From Lomentospora prolificans (Eukaryota; Ascomycota; Sordariomycetes; Microascales; Microascaceae), in assembly GCA_029532625.1 (NCBI GenBank), contig JARFXM010000011.1:3609501-3673500 (forward strand): a DNA stretch of 64,000 bases, read 5' to 3'. Within the stretch, counting starts at the first letter, position 1. Each line of letters starts with the position of its first letter. A model generated the notes under the pieces. The model made no database searches, was not told the DNA's origin, and saw only the letters and a program-made list of their open reading frames with translations. The position numbers and the translations under genes are program-made. Of this stretch, positions 34,151-45,858 are shown one piece after another.

Positions 34151-35474
34151 ATGGCGCCCATCAAGGTCGGAATCGTAGGCTACGGCTTCTCTACCAAGTG
34201 TTTCCATCTCCCTTACATCCTGCCCAACCCAGATCTCGAGGTCTATGCCTTCCTCCAGCGTGCAGCCCCTCCTTCGGAGGATCCTAACGTGCAGCTCAAG
34301 ATGGGCCATTGCACCGTTGATTTCCCCAAGGCGAAGCATTACAGGACTGCGGAGGATTTCTTTGCCGATCCCGAGATTGACCTCGTGGTCGTGTGCACCC
34401 ATGAGCATGAGCAGTTTGCCGAGGGTGCCCTGAAGGCCGGAAAACACGGTAAGAGTCCTTCGAGCCTGTTCGCAGGAAAAGTTTTATATTGAATCACAAG
34501 TCTAGTCGTTGTCGAGAAGCCTTTCCTGAAAACTAGCGCGAAGGCGGATGAACTCATCCAGCTCGCCAAGGAGAAGAACAAGATCCTGACAGTCTTCCAA
34601 AGTGAGTAAAGCGAGCAGCCGGCACGCGATGATTCTCCTAACTGTAGATCTCATTTTTAGACCGGAGATTCGACAGTGACTTCCGCACCCTCGAAAAGCT
34701 CATCAGCCTCAACGCCCTCGGTGACATCAAGGACGCGGTAATTCACTACGACTTCCGGGACCCCGGCTGGCTCCACTTCTGGAACAGGAAGGAGTACGCT
34801 CCCGGAGACGGAATGGCCTTTGGCCTCGGCACGCACACCCTCGACCAGGCCCTGGCCTTGTTTGGTCGCCCTGCCTCCGTCACCGGTTTCTTCCGCGCCG
34901 CTAGGGGCATGGACAGCGACATCGACGACACCTTTACCATCTTCCTCCAGTACGATGGAGCTCAAAAGGACCTGACCGTCACCGTGAGAACTGCCATCAT
35001 CACTCCCTTGAAGGAGCAGCTAAAGTACTTTATCCGAGGCACCGAGGGCAGCTACATCAAAGTAGGCGACTTCCCTCTCTCTTCACATTATTTTCTAGAC
35101 GTCGATTCACTAACGGGGGAATAATTCTATTACAGTACGGTTACGACCCCCAAGAGGCGAGAGCCATCAAGGCCCTTGGCCAGCCCGCAACCGACCCGGA
35201 CTTCGGCAAAGAAGATCCTAGCATCTGGGGCACCCTGTCCACTAAGCGCGAGATTGACGCCAACTCTCAAAAGTATGACGAGGAGAGCAAGCTCTACATT
35301 GGCCAGTACCCCAGCCTTGACGGCTCGTACAGGGCGTACTATGAGAATGTCGTGGATGCGATCAACGGCAAATGCGAGCCTAGGATCAAACCGGAGCTTG
35401 CGAGAGATGGCTTGAGGATTATTGAGCTGGCGCGGGAGTCTCATGAGCAGGGCCGCACCGTCGCATGGCATTAA
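34151..35474 (+). CDS. Gfo/Idh/MocA-family NAD(P)-dependent oxidoreductase
   Basis: Predicted exons 34151-34448, 34506-34601, 34661-35061, 35136-35474; 377 aa, normal for the family. An N-terminal Rossmann fold (KVGIVGYGFSTKCFHLPYIL) binds NAD(P); the signature lysine motif VVEKPF lies at about residues 100-105; the NRRFDSDF and FGLGTHTLDQALALFG segments belong to the C-terminal beta-sheet substrate domain, where the His of GTHTLDQ is the likely catalytic group. Enzymes of this family oxidise or reduce sugars, inositols or related polyols. It resembles uncharacterised fungal cytosolic oxidoreductases. The start at 34151 is preferred over the ATG at 34112 because the Rossmann strand begins at once. 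Convergent with the next gene, 129 nt apart. Confidence 0.92.
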
Positions 35475-35603
35475 AGGATTGATACACATGAAGAGTATGG
35501 TATGCAGGAGTGAGCGAGGATAGTTAATAATAAATGTGTTCGTTTTTCTCAAATTTATGTCTTAGCCTATAGTAAACGAAACACCTAGTCTATATTTTAC
35601 TCC

Positions 35604-36757
35604 TTACACGTTGGGCCAGTTCCCAGGAAGAGAAGTGAGCCAACCATCAACCTCCTCGGCGGCCGTCTGAGGAATAGTGCACTTCATGGCCTCCTGAGGA
35701 GTCTGGTATTCAAGAGTGGCGCACCTATCGAGGTTGCACCTCGCGTCAAGGGCCCTTTGAAGAGAGTCATCCTTCCAGCCAAATAGGTAGTCGCCATGCT
35801 GGCCATACCCAAGCCTGTGGTTAAAAAGAAAAACAAAAAGCGTTAGAAGATATTGATCTGTACTCTTGGAAACGTCAACACTCACTTGTCACCGAAACTG
35901 TAGACGAAAGGCTGAGATCCATCCTCAGGCCAGAGCTCGGGGTCATTGTATGGCTTAGTATCCCACATAATCTCGTACATGACTTGAGGCAGCTTGACGG
36001 GGTGAGTCTCTGGGCATTGGCCGTTGGCCTCAAAAGAGGGAGTGGGATAAGCGATATGAGACTTGTGGTCGGGGCTGTCGATGTTTTTTCCATCCCAGCA
36101 AGTCGGGAAGGTGACGGTGGTTCGGATTCCTCCAAGGCACATGCCGGTGGGCAGGGTGGCGGTGTCGGCGCCGGTGCATGGGGCACCCCCGAAAGGCTGC
36201 TGGTTCCTACCGAAGCATCGATGGCAGATGCCGGGTTGCATGCCCTCGGGGCCCTCCTGGGCCGGGTCCCCGGCAATCATGCGGAAGCCCTAACGTATTC
36301 GTTAGCGTATATAATCCAACGGGCAGACATCAGATTGTAGACCTACCTTGGGGAAGGCGGTAACCTTGGTTCGGCCATCATAAGGGGGAATGTAGTACAC
36401 AGTAATACCACCGTTTTGAACCAGACCCATATTAGCCTCCTGAGCAACACGCTTGAAGGTTCCATTGCGAGCCTTATAGTAGAGGACTGCGGTCCAGTAG
36501 TTGGACATGTCCTGGGAGTAGGTGCAGGTGGTGCAGGTGGAGAGGGCGGCAGGGTCGTGGTCCACGGGATCCATCGACACGTTGAAGGAGTTCCCTCCAA
36601 CGATCTGATGGACGTGGGGAGTATAGACCTGGCCGGGGTTAACGAGGGGGTCAGTTCGCTCGACGACGAGCTGCGAGCAGCCGAAGCGCATCATGGCTTG
36701 GCCGTGGGCCTGCTGAGCAAGCCCAAGAAGGGCAGCAGCGACAACGGGAAGTTGCAT
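35604..36757 (-). CDS. Secreted DUF1996 protein
   Basis: Predicted exons 36757-36347, 36289-35886, 35814-35604; 341 aa. A signal peptide (MQLPVVAAALLGLAQQAHGQ) precedes the DUF1996 domain: MRFGCSQLVVERTDPLVNPG, TPHVHQIVGGNSFN, STCTTCTYSQDMSNYWTAVL, GGITVYYIPPYDGR, FRMIAGDP, TFPTCWDGKNIDSPDHKSHI, AYPTPSFEANGQCPETHP, GDYLFGWKDDSLQRAL. Cysteines and the HVH and CWDG motifs are as in the family. DUF1996 proteins are abundant secreted fungal proteins, often with a wall-binding domain added; here the domain stands alone. Start chosen so that the signal peptide is N-terminal; an ATG 36 nt upstream is possible. A TATAAA lies about 140 nt upstream. Confidence 0.92.
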
Positions 36758-38257
36758 CTTGTTGCGTAGAGAGGACTTGAGCACAGTTCGCACGAGGAGT
36801 ATCTGGGTCGCTATGGTCTATCTTCTAGAAACAAAGGCAGGACGGGGGAGGTCGAGAACCTGGGGCCGTCTAGGATGCAGTACCCACCCCTCCGGCTTTA
36901 TACTTGGCCAGTTTTTTTCTTTTTTCTTCTTTTTTTCCAACTTACAGACGGTTTCTTTCATAAATATGTCACTCCCTGTCTAGGCTCGGCTATAAGCCCG
37001 CTACGTATATGGGCCGCTGCTGATTGAGGGCATTCAGAATTGCCGGTCAGTTATCCCGGCTTGGGCTCGGCTTGGATGACGAGTAAGTGAAGATAATATT
37101 CCGAGCATTATGAGATGTGATATAGGCCTTCAATAACACGAAAGAGCCAATACCATGTTGAGTCGTCGTCAAAAATGGGGCTCGGGAGCGCGTGTCAAGT
37201 CTTGTGTTAATCTATTTGAATTCCGGGTATTTGGCAATGGACCTTGGCCACTACATGCAAAGATCCGCGTTTGCGGGGGTGGTGGGAACGAGAAAACCGT
37301 CTCAAGTGCCGTGACACTCGGAGATATCAGGAATACCCAACTAAAAGAAGCCATCGCAGAGGTCCAGCCGTTTCCGTCGGACATTTGGTGAGTGCCTTCA
37401 GAGCAAACGGTCCCACTCTCCGCGTTTCGAACGCGGGAGTGAACCCGCTGGCGAGCGTCTTGTTTCTGGCAATGTCCGCTCCAGCTGGCCCGTTACAGAC
37501 ATCGATTGATGCTTGGCTCGGTAGCTTTAGATGCGTGAAATTGGCTTGTACCGTGGAGCCCATGGTAGAAGGGAAGGGTCCGACCATGAGGCCGGCCAGG
37601 CGAGAGAGGAACCTTGTTGAGATTATAATCTCAGATAATGAGCGGCGCCAAACCAGAGGAAACAACAACACGGCGTAATGGTGCGGGTGACCAGCTCGAT
37701 TTTGGACGAAGAGATCGTGGTAGATGTTGATGTTGATGCTGCGGCTTTTTTGCTCTTGATGTCCGTCCAATATTGGCGCGCTTGCACAACATAACAGCCT
37801 AACAGCATATCGGTAGCTAAACTAATACACCACCACTAAAAGGACACAATACCCGGTTAGATTATGTTTTTTTCTTTTTATAATTCGAGAGGAACAACAA
37901 TAGAATATTCTAGTAATACGACTCGCTTGTTCCATTCGCAGGGGCAGGCTTCCTGGCTCCAGAGCAGATTCGCCCTCGTCAAGCCACGCACGTGCGGGGA
38001 AGATGGGAAGGGTTACCACTCTCTGTTATCATAGAGACCCGGAATAGGATCCAACGTTCATGACACTACAGAGATAGGTACTCTAATCCTATGCCTCTCT
38101 ACATATAACTTCCATCCGAAAAACCAACTGCTCTGGCTTGTCAAAGTCATCCCCGTTTTGACTTGCCCAGCTTTTACACGGCAGGCGTAATCATTAACAT
38201 GACCTTCTGTCCTGACAAGGCCTTCGGCTCCCCCCGTTCTAGCGTCATTTTCGACTG
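36758..38257. other. Intergenic, no supported gene
   Basis: Upstream of the DUF1996 gene. Frames at 37155-37391, 37244-37678 (plus) and 37327-37770 (minus) overlap each other and carry no recognisable domain. Confidence 0.45.
36897..36902 (-). promoter_or_regulatory. TATA box of the DUF1996 gene
   Basis: TATAAA on the minus strand, 140 nt before the start codon at 36757. Confidence 0.45.
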
Positions 38258-39299
38258 TCAAAGGGGACATGATGGTGATTCTGGATGTTGCCCCCCCAAA
38301 CCCCACCTCACTTCTGCACCTTGCCTACATAGATTCCTATCAATGACCATGGCCTCGCGGAGAATCTCCGATCTCGTCCCAGTAGGCACATTTGTCCTCC
38401 TCCGCGCTGAGAAATATTGGGCTGATGACACCGTCGATGCCTGATCATCTTTGGCTGTGCGTCGTGTCGGACGGCCTCCAGCGTGACCACTTACCGCCTT
38501 CATCGAGCAGGTTGGTCGTAGACATGACCCATAGACGCAACTTCTTGCTTGCGTCGGGGTCATGTTCCAACAAAAGGACGCGGTGGAGGTCGTAGATGTG
38601 GGAGCTAATCTCCCCCGCCCATTTGAATTTATTGAAGACTACATGCCTCAGGAACCACCATATGAAGGCCTGAATAATGATGCTGCGTCGAGTGTGTGAG
38701 CTGAGAAATCCCGTCCAGGCTTGGGTCCCCAAGGCCGTTTTTGAAGGAGGCCAAAGTATGCTGCTTTTCTGGCGTTTTCCGCACGTAAATGCACACTCAA
38801 CAAGGGTCGAGTGAGTTCAAAGTATTATATAGCGAAGTCTCGAATTTCTTCGTCTTCAGCTGCTTCACCCAGCTTACAATCTCATCGTTGGTTATTTGGT
38901 AAGTCCCTCCGTGTCTGGGCTGTTTCAGCTGCCCTACTTCCTTTGACGACTCCTTCCATCTCCTGATGTAGTCGTCTCTGTCTACTTGAGTAGATTCCAC
39001 GGTATCCCGTGCGACCCTTAGTTCCTCCTTCAGGTGTTCAATCTCGACCGGCATCTCTCTGTTCTTGTCAAGCTTCGCGTTCAGGTCCGGTTGAAGTTGT
39101 TCTTCGCTCTGTCTAATGGTCTGAACCGCATCCGGGGGCGGGCGGGCGGGCGGCTGCCTACATCCGGCTGGCCGTCATGTTGTGTACTAGGGACCCCGGA
39201 TGCGTCTCGGCGTGGTGCTTGCAAATCTTGCTGCGTGTTGCTGTGGTTCTGGACTACTTGAGCCCCTGCCCTACCAACAATGTCCGAGACATGAACCAT
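38258..39299 (-). CDS. Fungal orphan protein with coiled coil
   Basis: Tentative exons 39299-39162, 39120-38802, 38719-38495, 38454-38258; 292 aa, all phases closing. Order: a low-complexity N-terminus, a coiled-coil segment (MPVEIEHLKEELRVARDTVE), TYQITNDEIVSWVKQLK, then TRRSIIIQAFIWWFLRHVVF followed by NKFKWAGEISSHIYDL, and a C-terminal block EILREAMVIDRNLCRQGAEV. I have seen this order (coiled coil, D-E-I, QAFIW..L...VF..F.WAG, LD..L..Q.A...W) in a lineage-specific, multi-copy fungal family without assigned function. Introns 1 and 3 are very short (41 and 40 nt) and intron 2 has a weak GTTGAG donor, so the copy may be degenerating. It lies next to an Hsp70-like pseudogene. Confidence 0.5.
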
Positions 39300-39729
39300 G
39301 TTGTTATGGGGGCAATGTGGAATCGGCTGGGCTGGTGCTAGCTGTGAGATTGAAAGGTCCCGTCCCGAAGCTGTAGTCTAGCTTACGGGGGGAGACTGAA
39401 ATGGAAAAGCTAATGGAGCAATGGGGGTCCCCGTCGGAGGAAGGGGGGGGGGGGGGGGGGATTACAAAACCGCACGCCTTGAGAAGGGGAAGGCCCTCCT
39501 TGTGACTCAACGACCGGAGCGTCGCCAGAGACAGCATCAATATATCCCCTTGATCGCCTCCCAGTCATTGGTACATCGATTATTTAGCCAGTTGCGCCTT
39601 GGGCAAAGCTGGCCATTCCCGCGGGGTCAATATCGTGACCCAGGCCGTCCAGCCAAAGCAGTGTGAGCTTCGAGAAGAGCGCGAGAAGTATTAGGGTACC
39701 TCCTAACGAGGTCATGTCAGCGAGGAAAG
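39300..39729. other. Intergenic, G-run
   Basis: Spacer between the orphan gene and the Hsp70-like relic. It holds a run of 18 G at 39443-39460 and no recognisable remnant of the missing Hsp70 N-terminal half. Confidence 0.45.
39443..39460. repeat. G homopolymer, 18 nt
   Basis: Uninterrupted run of 18 G, counted directly. Confidence 0.95.
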
Positions 39730-40768
39730 GTTCGTTAACGTAACAAGGAATTAGGTGGCGTCTGTGGTGGCATATTTCGTCGACCAAGCTTTTAAGCGCA
39801 TGTGCAAGGCCCGTCTGGGCCGCAAGTGGAACCGTCTCAGCAAAGCGGACTTCCTCGAGATCATGGGAGACTGGGAAGACTCCATCAAGCTTCAGTTCAA
39901 GAGTGATTCCTCGCGCAAGACGCCGTACATTGTTAGCATTCCCGCAGAAGCTTTCAGCGGGCCGAAAGCGAGTCTCGACGACGCAACCAAGGAGTCGCAC
40001 ATCAAGACCAAACATTGTTTGATAAACATAGATATTCTGCAGGCTGGGTGAAACAGGCCGTGAGCTAACCCTGTCCATTGAGAACGGCATTGATCCAGCA
40101 CCAATGCCTGGTAGTGAGAGAGCAATCTGTGCAGGAGCTGCAGCCAAGGGTTTCCTTTCTCAAACAACAGAGGACACAGGCACAAGCACAAGGGCCAACG
40201 ACGCCGCCCCGATTCGAGTAAACTCCCGGGTCTCTCGAGCAAGCTTCGGAACCAGTTCCCGAAACCTCTGGGAGGAGGGCAAGTACCTCGCATAAGACAA
40301 GGTGTGGGATGAACACGAAGACAAATGGAGGGCAGATAAACAAATGCGATGGTATATCAAACGAGTAGGTCTCTTCTCTCATCTCTGCCCTCCTTGAAAG
40401 CAACGTGTACTCGCTCTGACTAGGTACTATATTGGGGGACCTGTCACTAAACAGAATCCTGTGAGGCACTCATTCTATGAAACACATATCAAGGATTTTG
40501 GCGGTCGTTTCTCGGTCCTAATGCTCCAATGTGAGGATTTGAAGCCTCCCACGCGCTGGGTGACACCGTGACACAACTCTGCACTATCGACGGCAAGCTC
40601 GATGTCCCGTTCTCCTTCCTCCTGGAACACACGAGCCCTAGCGGTGAAAAGTATAGACACTTGACGTACGATGTCGAAATCGTGCCGTCGGGGGCATCGG
40701 TTGAGTTTAACGTACACTATGACGGCAGAAAGCTGGGCATGCAGAATGCATCCGTCAAGTTCCAATAA
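39730..40768 (+). pseudogene. Hsp70-like protein, 5'-truncated and frame-broken
   Basis: Fragments of a fungal Hsp70-like ATPase appear in collinear order across different frames. First, ELGGVCGG shifts into YFVDQAFKRMCKARLG and SIKLQFKSDSSRKTPYIVSI up to a stop at 40049. A second frame gives APIRVNSRVSRASFGT and SRNLWEEGKYLA, a TAA at 40293-40295, then DKVWDEHEDKWRADKQMRWY in the same frame, a likely intron (GTAGGT...CTGACTAG), and RHSFYETHIKDFGGRFSVLM. A last frame (40568-40768) gives the proper C-terminus TQLCTIDGKLDVPF ... VPSGASVEFNVHYDG and a stop. The N-terminal ATPase half with the DxGT phosphate loop is absent. With at least two shifts, one stop and a truncation it is most likely a pseudogene of the expanded Hsp70-like family. 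Confidence 0.75.
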
Positions 40769-41768
40769 CGGCGTGAGATTCGCACGTCTTGGCTCAGCTT
40801 CAGCAGTATATCGGTAGCTAGAGCAAATAGATCCTTAGCCTAGTCAGAAAACATTGGCAGGATACGCGGCCTACCCCCCCTAGGCCCAGCTAGAGGGCTG
40901 TCTTCGCTCAGCTAACCTTTGTTGCGACGTACATTCACTCATACCTTAGCATCTTTTCGCGTCAAGTCGCCAACTCGTCCCTTCATGATGCGAGTTACCA
41001 TGGCGTCCACCGGCGCCTGACGGACGTGTCTTCGCCTGGGCTAGACCGAGGCCATTACGCCAGTGTGCTCAGCCGAATTTAAGGGATCGGAAGAGATGCG
41101 AAGCGGTAGCCAGGATGAAGATAGATCCGGGTCCATTTAAGGCACTTCATGTATTACGCTTTCTTGATGATCAATGATCTCTCATCTTTCCTATGTGAGT
41201 GGATCAACATGCACTAGACATGATTGATACTTGCAGGTGGGATGTTGAATAATGCGTTAACTGCGTGCCTCATGAGCTGACACTTCATGTTGATGATGAA
41301 CGGTGCAAGGTGACATTAACATACGAATCATACATAGTATGGGACATCTGGTGTCATCCGACATCAGCTGTGAAAAGTCTACTCCAAGGGCCATCTGACA
41401 CAGACACTAATTATTACATTACATCATCGGATTTTTGTCCGATTTTGGAAGCCCCATCTTAGACGTTAACAGACACATTGCATGTGGGTTCACTACTCAC
41501 CATGCGAGATTCCAAGACCCCTGTCCAAGTTTATTCTGGACACCTGTGAGCAGACCATCCCCAACACGCGACAACAACTTTTGCAGCATCACCATTCTCG
41601 GGCGGCCAACGCTGTTTGGTCGGAAATCGAGATGCGCATTCTAATCACTGCGTATTTATAGCTCCCGTATGTGGGGGTACGCTTCCTTGCGTCTACACTT
41701 CGAGCGCCACGTCTTGGCTCCTCTCGAAAAGCGTCGTGTCCCAACCTGATTCAGCTTAAACGTTCGCC
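40769..41768. other. Intergenic, promoter of Mnl1-like gene
   Basis: No gene supported. A TATA-like element at 41653-41660 lies about 110 nt upstream of the mannosidase start. Confidence 0.5.
41653..41660 (+). promoter_or_regulatory. TATA-like element
   Basis: TATTTATA, about 110 nt upstream of the start codon at 41769. Confidence 0.4.
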
Positions 41769-44700
41769 ATGACTTCTCGACCCATCGCCCTCACTTTGAT
41801 AGTGCTTTTCCTGGGCCCGTGGCTTTCAATGGCCATGGGTCCAGGTTATATGGAGAAATTGCGCCAAGACACAATTCGAATGTTCCGCCACGGTTTCGAC
41901 AACTACATGCGGCATGCCTTTCCTGAGGACGAGGTTGGTCAACTTAAGCCTTCAAACTGCTTGATCTAGGGGGGTCCCTCTCATCTCTAATGCGATACTC
42001 TTCAATTTTTTATAGCTACGTCCAGTTACCTGCGCACCGCTTACACGCGATCGAGAGAACCCCGCTAATATCGGGTTGAACGACGTCCTCGGTAACTACT
42101 CCTTAACCCTCATCGACAGCTTGTCCACACTCGCCATCCTAGCCGGCGGGCCTGGCGATGATGGCTACACTGGGGAACAAGCTTTACTAGATTTCCAAAA
42201 CGGCGTGTCAGAAATTGTGAAGCACTATGGCGACGGTCGGAAAGGCTTTTCTGGGCAAGGGCTGCGATCGAAAGGCTTCGACTTGGATAGCAAGGTGCAG
42301 GTTTTCGAAACGGTCATCCGCGGCGTTGGAGGACTCTTAAGTGCGCATCTTTTCGCCAACGGCGATTTGCCAATTCCGAAGTACAATCCGCACCACCCCG
42401 CCGGCTGGAGCAACAGCAATCCTCTCGAAACACCCCCTATAGAGTGGGCCAACGGATTTGTCTACGATGGGCAGCTCTTGCGCCTCGCCTTTGACCTCGG
42501 CCAGCGCCTTCTTCCAGCATTCTATACTAATACCGGAATCCCCTATCCACGTGTAAATCTACGATATGGAATTCCTTTCTATCCGAATTCGCCGCTTAAC
42601 TATCAGTCCCCAGCAGCTCGGGGCGTTTATGGTAGAGATATCACAGAAACGTGCAGTGCGGGTGCAGGGACCCTTGTTCTCGAGTTTACCGTTCTAAGCA
42701 GATTGTCGGGTGATCCACGCTTTGAAGAGGTGGCGAAGCGTGCGTTTTGGGCCATCTGGGAACAGAGAAGCCCCCTCGACCTTATCGGAGGTGGTATCGA
42801 CGCTGAACGCGCCACTTGGATTAGCACTGCTTCTGGCGTGGGTGCGGGAATTGACAGCTTCTTCGAGTATGCAATGAAGGCGCACATTTTACTCTCCGGA
42901 CTAGATACCCCGAACGAGACAGCCATATCGTACTCTTCCCGCAATGATTACAAGCCTCAGTGGCTTGATCCCAACGCAATTCAGCGTCCCATTACGCCGG
43001 ATGAGCATTCGTCAGATGCTTTTCTCAAGACTTGGCATCAGGCTCACGCAGCGATCAAGCGCCACTTGTACAACAGTTGGCAGAATCCTAATGAGGACTT
43101 CCACCACCCAAGCTATATGAATGGCAATTACCAGACCGGCGCCGTTGCTGCCCTTTGGATCGACAGCCTGAGCGCTTTCTATCCTGGCCTTCTCACTCTT
43201 GCTGGTGAGCTTGAGGAGGCTGTTGAAGCTCACCTTCTTTATGCTGCGCTCTGGACCAGATTTCGGGCTTTACCTGAGAGATGGTCCCTTCGCGATGGTC
43301 AGGTAGAGTCGAACTTGGGTTGGTGGCCTGGCCGGCCCGAATTCATCGAGTCGACGTACCATCTCTACCGCGCAACCCAGGACCCCTGGTATTTGTATGT
43401 CGGTGAGATGGTTATGAAGGATGTGATAGAGCGTTGCTACACAGAATGTGGCTGGGCCGGGCTTCAGGACGTTCGGACCGGCGAGAAGTCTGACCGCATG
43501 GAAAGCTTCTTCCTCGGAGAAACTACCAAGTACTTGTACCTACTTTTTGACCCCGACCATATTCTCAACCGGCTCGATGCACCCTTTGTCTTCTCTACCG
43601 AAGGCCATCCGCTCCTGATTCCGCGAGAGAAGAGGGCCAAGGCATCCAGTCGTCGGGGTAAGTCGAGCAGCGCGCCGAAACAAGCAGCCTACTTTGATCC
43701 AGAATTTACGCATGAGTGTCCTGTCAGGCCATCATCGGTGCCTCTAACAGGTTCTGCCGTCGCTGCACGATCAGACATGTACCATGCGGCCGGTATCACA
43801 GGGCTCTCCGCGACACCTAACATTCACGGCGAGGTTGAGCAAGTCGGAGTAAAGCAGACGGAAGACGGTCCAGTTCCGCTTATTCGACCAAAGTCCAATT
43901 ATACTTACTTCCCATGGACCCTACCTCCCACCTACATCCCTATTAACGGGTCTTGTCATCGGCTCCCTGAGGGCCGCCAACTTACTCTCCAATTCCCTCG
44001 CCGCGGTTCCACGCGTTCGGACTCTGCATTCTGGCCCCAGCCCGTACTCAAACTGCCAGGTGAAGGGCTCTTCATCGCATCACTGGACGATCTTAAGCTA
44101 CATATGACCCTTGAGACGGATGTTGTGGGCGGCCCTCCCGTGTGGCGCATTGTCACGGTCAATAATGTCCCGCTCGGCCGCGAAGAGAATGCCGTCATCG
44201 ACGCCGACCTTATCTCGGACATGACGGATCCCCTGTTCAAGCGCATACGCGAACAGACCGCTGTCGAGCTGATCCTCTCGCACGACCCCTTTGACCTCCG
44301 CCAAAGGAGATCTAGAGGACCTAACTCTCTTGTGTCGGCTTACCATGCCGCCATGCGAACAGTCAAGGACCGTGTTAACCTCGTGTTCCCCCGCTTCCAA
44401 GCTACCAAAACCCCTTCTGCGGAAGGGGACGATGACGACACTGACGACATTTACGATCTTGGCCTCGGTCTCGACCTAGACATGGTAGATCTTGAACTCT
44501 CCCTCGAGACCATTGACTCCTTCATCGCTGCCACCCCCGTCGGCAAAGGCGCCCAGCTCGTCCCCGACTCCCCCATGGCGAAATACGTCTCCACCACCGA
44601 CCCAGAGTCCGAGGTTCACCTGCCCTGGACCTCGGTCTACCTCACCGACGAGGCCTGCGAACCCTTACCCGCCGACGCCCCCCGCAATCACCAGGTCATC

Positions 44701-45015
44701 GTCATTCGCCGCGGCTCGTGCACCTTTAGCGAGAAGCTCGCCAGCATCCCCAACTTTTACCCCTCCCCCACCTCCCTCGCCCTCGTCGTCGTCGTCGATG
44801 AGGAAGGCGTCGAGGAAGGCCTCAGCAGCCCCAACCTCGAGCAGATGCAGTTCACACCCTCGGGCCTGCCGAGATATAATCCCATCCCCCTTGTTCTCGT
44901 GCGCACCCATCGCGGCGGGTACGAAAAGTTTAGGGAGGCAACGAGCATCGGCATTAGGAGGCTGTATCATGTCCAGTCCCGGGGAATGCGCATCTCGAAT
45001 TTGAGAGTGCGGTGA
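41769..45015 (+). CDS. MNL1: ER degradation-enhancing alpha-mannosidase-like protein (GH47)
   Basis: Predicted exons 41769-41933 and 42016-45015; 1054 aa. A signal peptide (MTSRPIALTLIVLFLGPWLS) precedes the GH47 domain: MRHAFPEDELRPVTCAPLTR, NDVLGNYSLTLIDSLSTLAI, KVQVFETVIRGVGGLLSAHL (acidic catalytic residue), GAGTLVLEFTVLSRLSG, MESFFLGETTKYLYLLFD (about residue 550) and VFSTEGHPLLIPREKRAK with the calcium-binding Thr (about residue 581). A C-terminal protease-associated (PA) domain follows from about residue 890 (VIVIRRGSCTFSEKLASI). This matches the Mnl1/Htm1-EDEM class, which trims Man8 to Man7 on misfolded glycoproteins in the ER lumen for the Yos9/Hrd1 ERAD pathway, usually with protein disulfide isomerase. 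There is an acidic spacer (DDDDTDDIYD) before the PA domain and no C-terminal HDEL. Confidence 0.95.
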
Positions 45016-45150
45016 CGAGCGCGTTGATATGGAACAATATGATGTATTACGGGATCTGATGTTTATAAGATGAATGGCGGGTGGACGCTGTTGTATAGCC
45101 TCTCCCGAAAAAAAAAACCCGTTGTACATAGCTTTTCTCTCTTGTTTCGG

Positions 45151-45171
45151 TTTTTTTTTTTTTTTTTTTTT
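45151..45171. repeat. T homopolymer, 21 nt
   Basis: Uninterrupted run of 21 T in the 3' flank of the mannosidase gene. Confidence 0.95.
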
Positions 45172-45248
45172 CGGCGAGTTTCCGGGACGTCTCTGTGTGA
45201 ACATGCATACAGCGCCACGGCGCCGTTTCGAACAAAAAGGCACCGAGG

Positions 45249-45276
45249 TATATATATATATATATGTGTGTGTGTG
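45249..45276. repeat. TA/TG dinucleotide microsatellite
   Basis: TA repeats passing directly into TG repeats; non-coding. Confidence 0.9.
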
Positions 45277-45858
45277 CGTTCTGCTGGGCTTGGAAAAAGG
45301 GCTAGTGAAGTGAATTTTGCTCTTTTATCCAATCCAATGTCCAACCCCACACCGTTTCACGCGGACCTCAGCTGCATCTCGCGCGGTCCGGGGGATATAT
45401 GCACAAGCCCATTAAATCCTTCACCTTCCCGGTCCAATAAGCGAACCATCTATCACTAAACTGAAGACGGAGAAACAAACAATGATCAAGCGCGGGCCAG
45501 AAGCCCAGCTGAGAAAGATGGAGGAAATGCAAATATTGCTACGACAAGCCGTCTACGCCAATGCAATGGTGTCTGATGAATGAAGCTGCCCACTACTGAA
45601 CCCACCAGCCCAATGATTTCCGATTTAACAAAATATGGAGCGCTACTTCGATAAAAGCGAGGCTCGGAACGAGAATTATAGGCGTGGATTACCAAGATAT
45701 CGGAAACGAAACGGCGGCTTTGGCATTTGAAGGAGAGATGACGGCAGAACGGAGTCGATATACGATGGGGGAATATAGAGTCGCCGAATTCCATAGCTAC
45801 CCACAATCGGATTTCGTGTGCAGACAACACGCAGCTTCTTCGCAAGTCGTTCGATTGA

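Larger units (their letters stand above)
45016..45858. other. Convergent 3' flank with simple repeats
   Basis: Convergent 3' regions of the mannosidase and APRT genes. It holds a T-run of 21 (45151-45171) and a TA/TG dinucleotide repeat (45249-45276). A 128-codon minus-strand frame at 45486-45872 has no motif and overlaps the APRT 3' end. Confidence 0.5.

Noticed and set aside
37155..37770. Overlapping plus and minus frames between the DUF1996 and orphan genes
   Set aside because: Frames on both strands are equally open; none carries a family motif or a coherent intron chain.
44665..45243. 192-codon minus-strand frame at the 3' end of the mannosidase gene
   Set aside because: It is a shadow of the PA-domain coding sequence plus the T-run flank; Lys-rich and Gly-rich low complexity.
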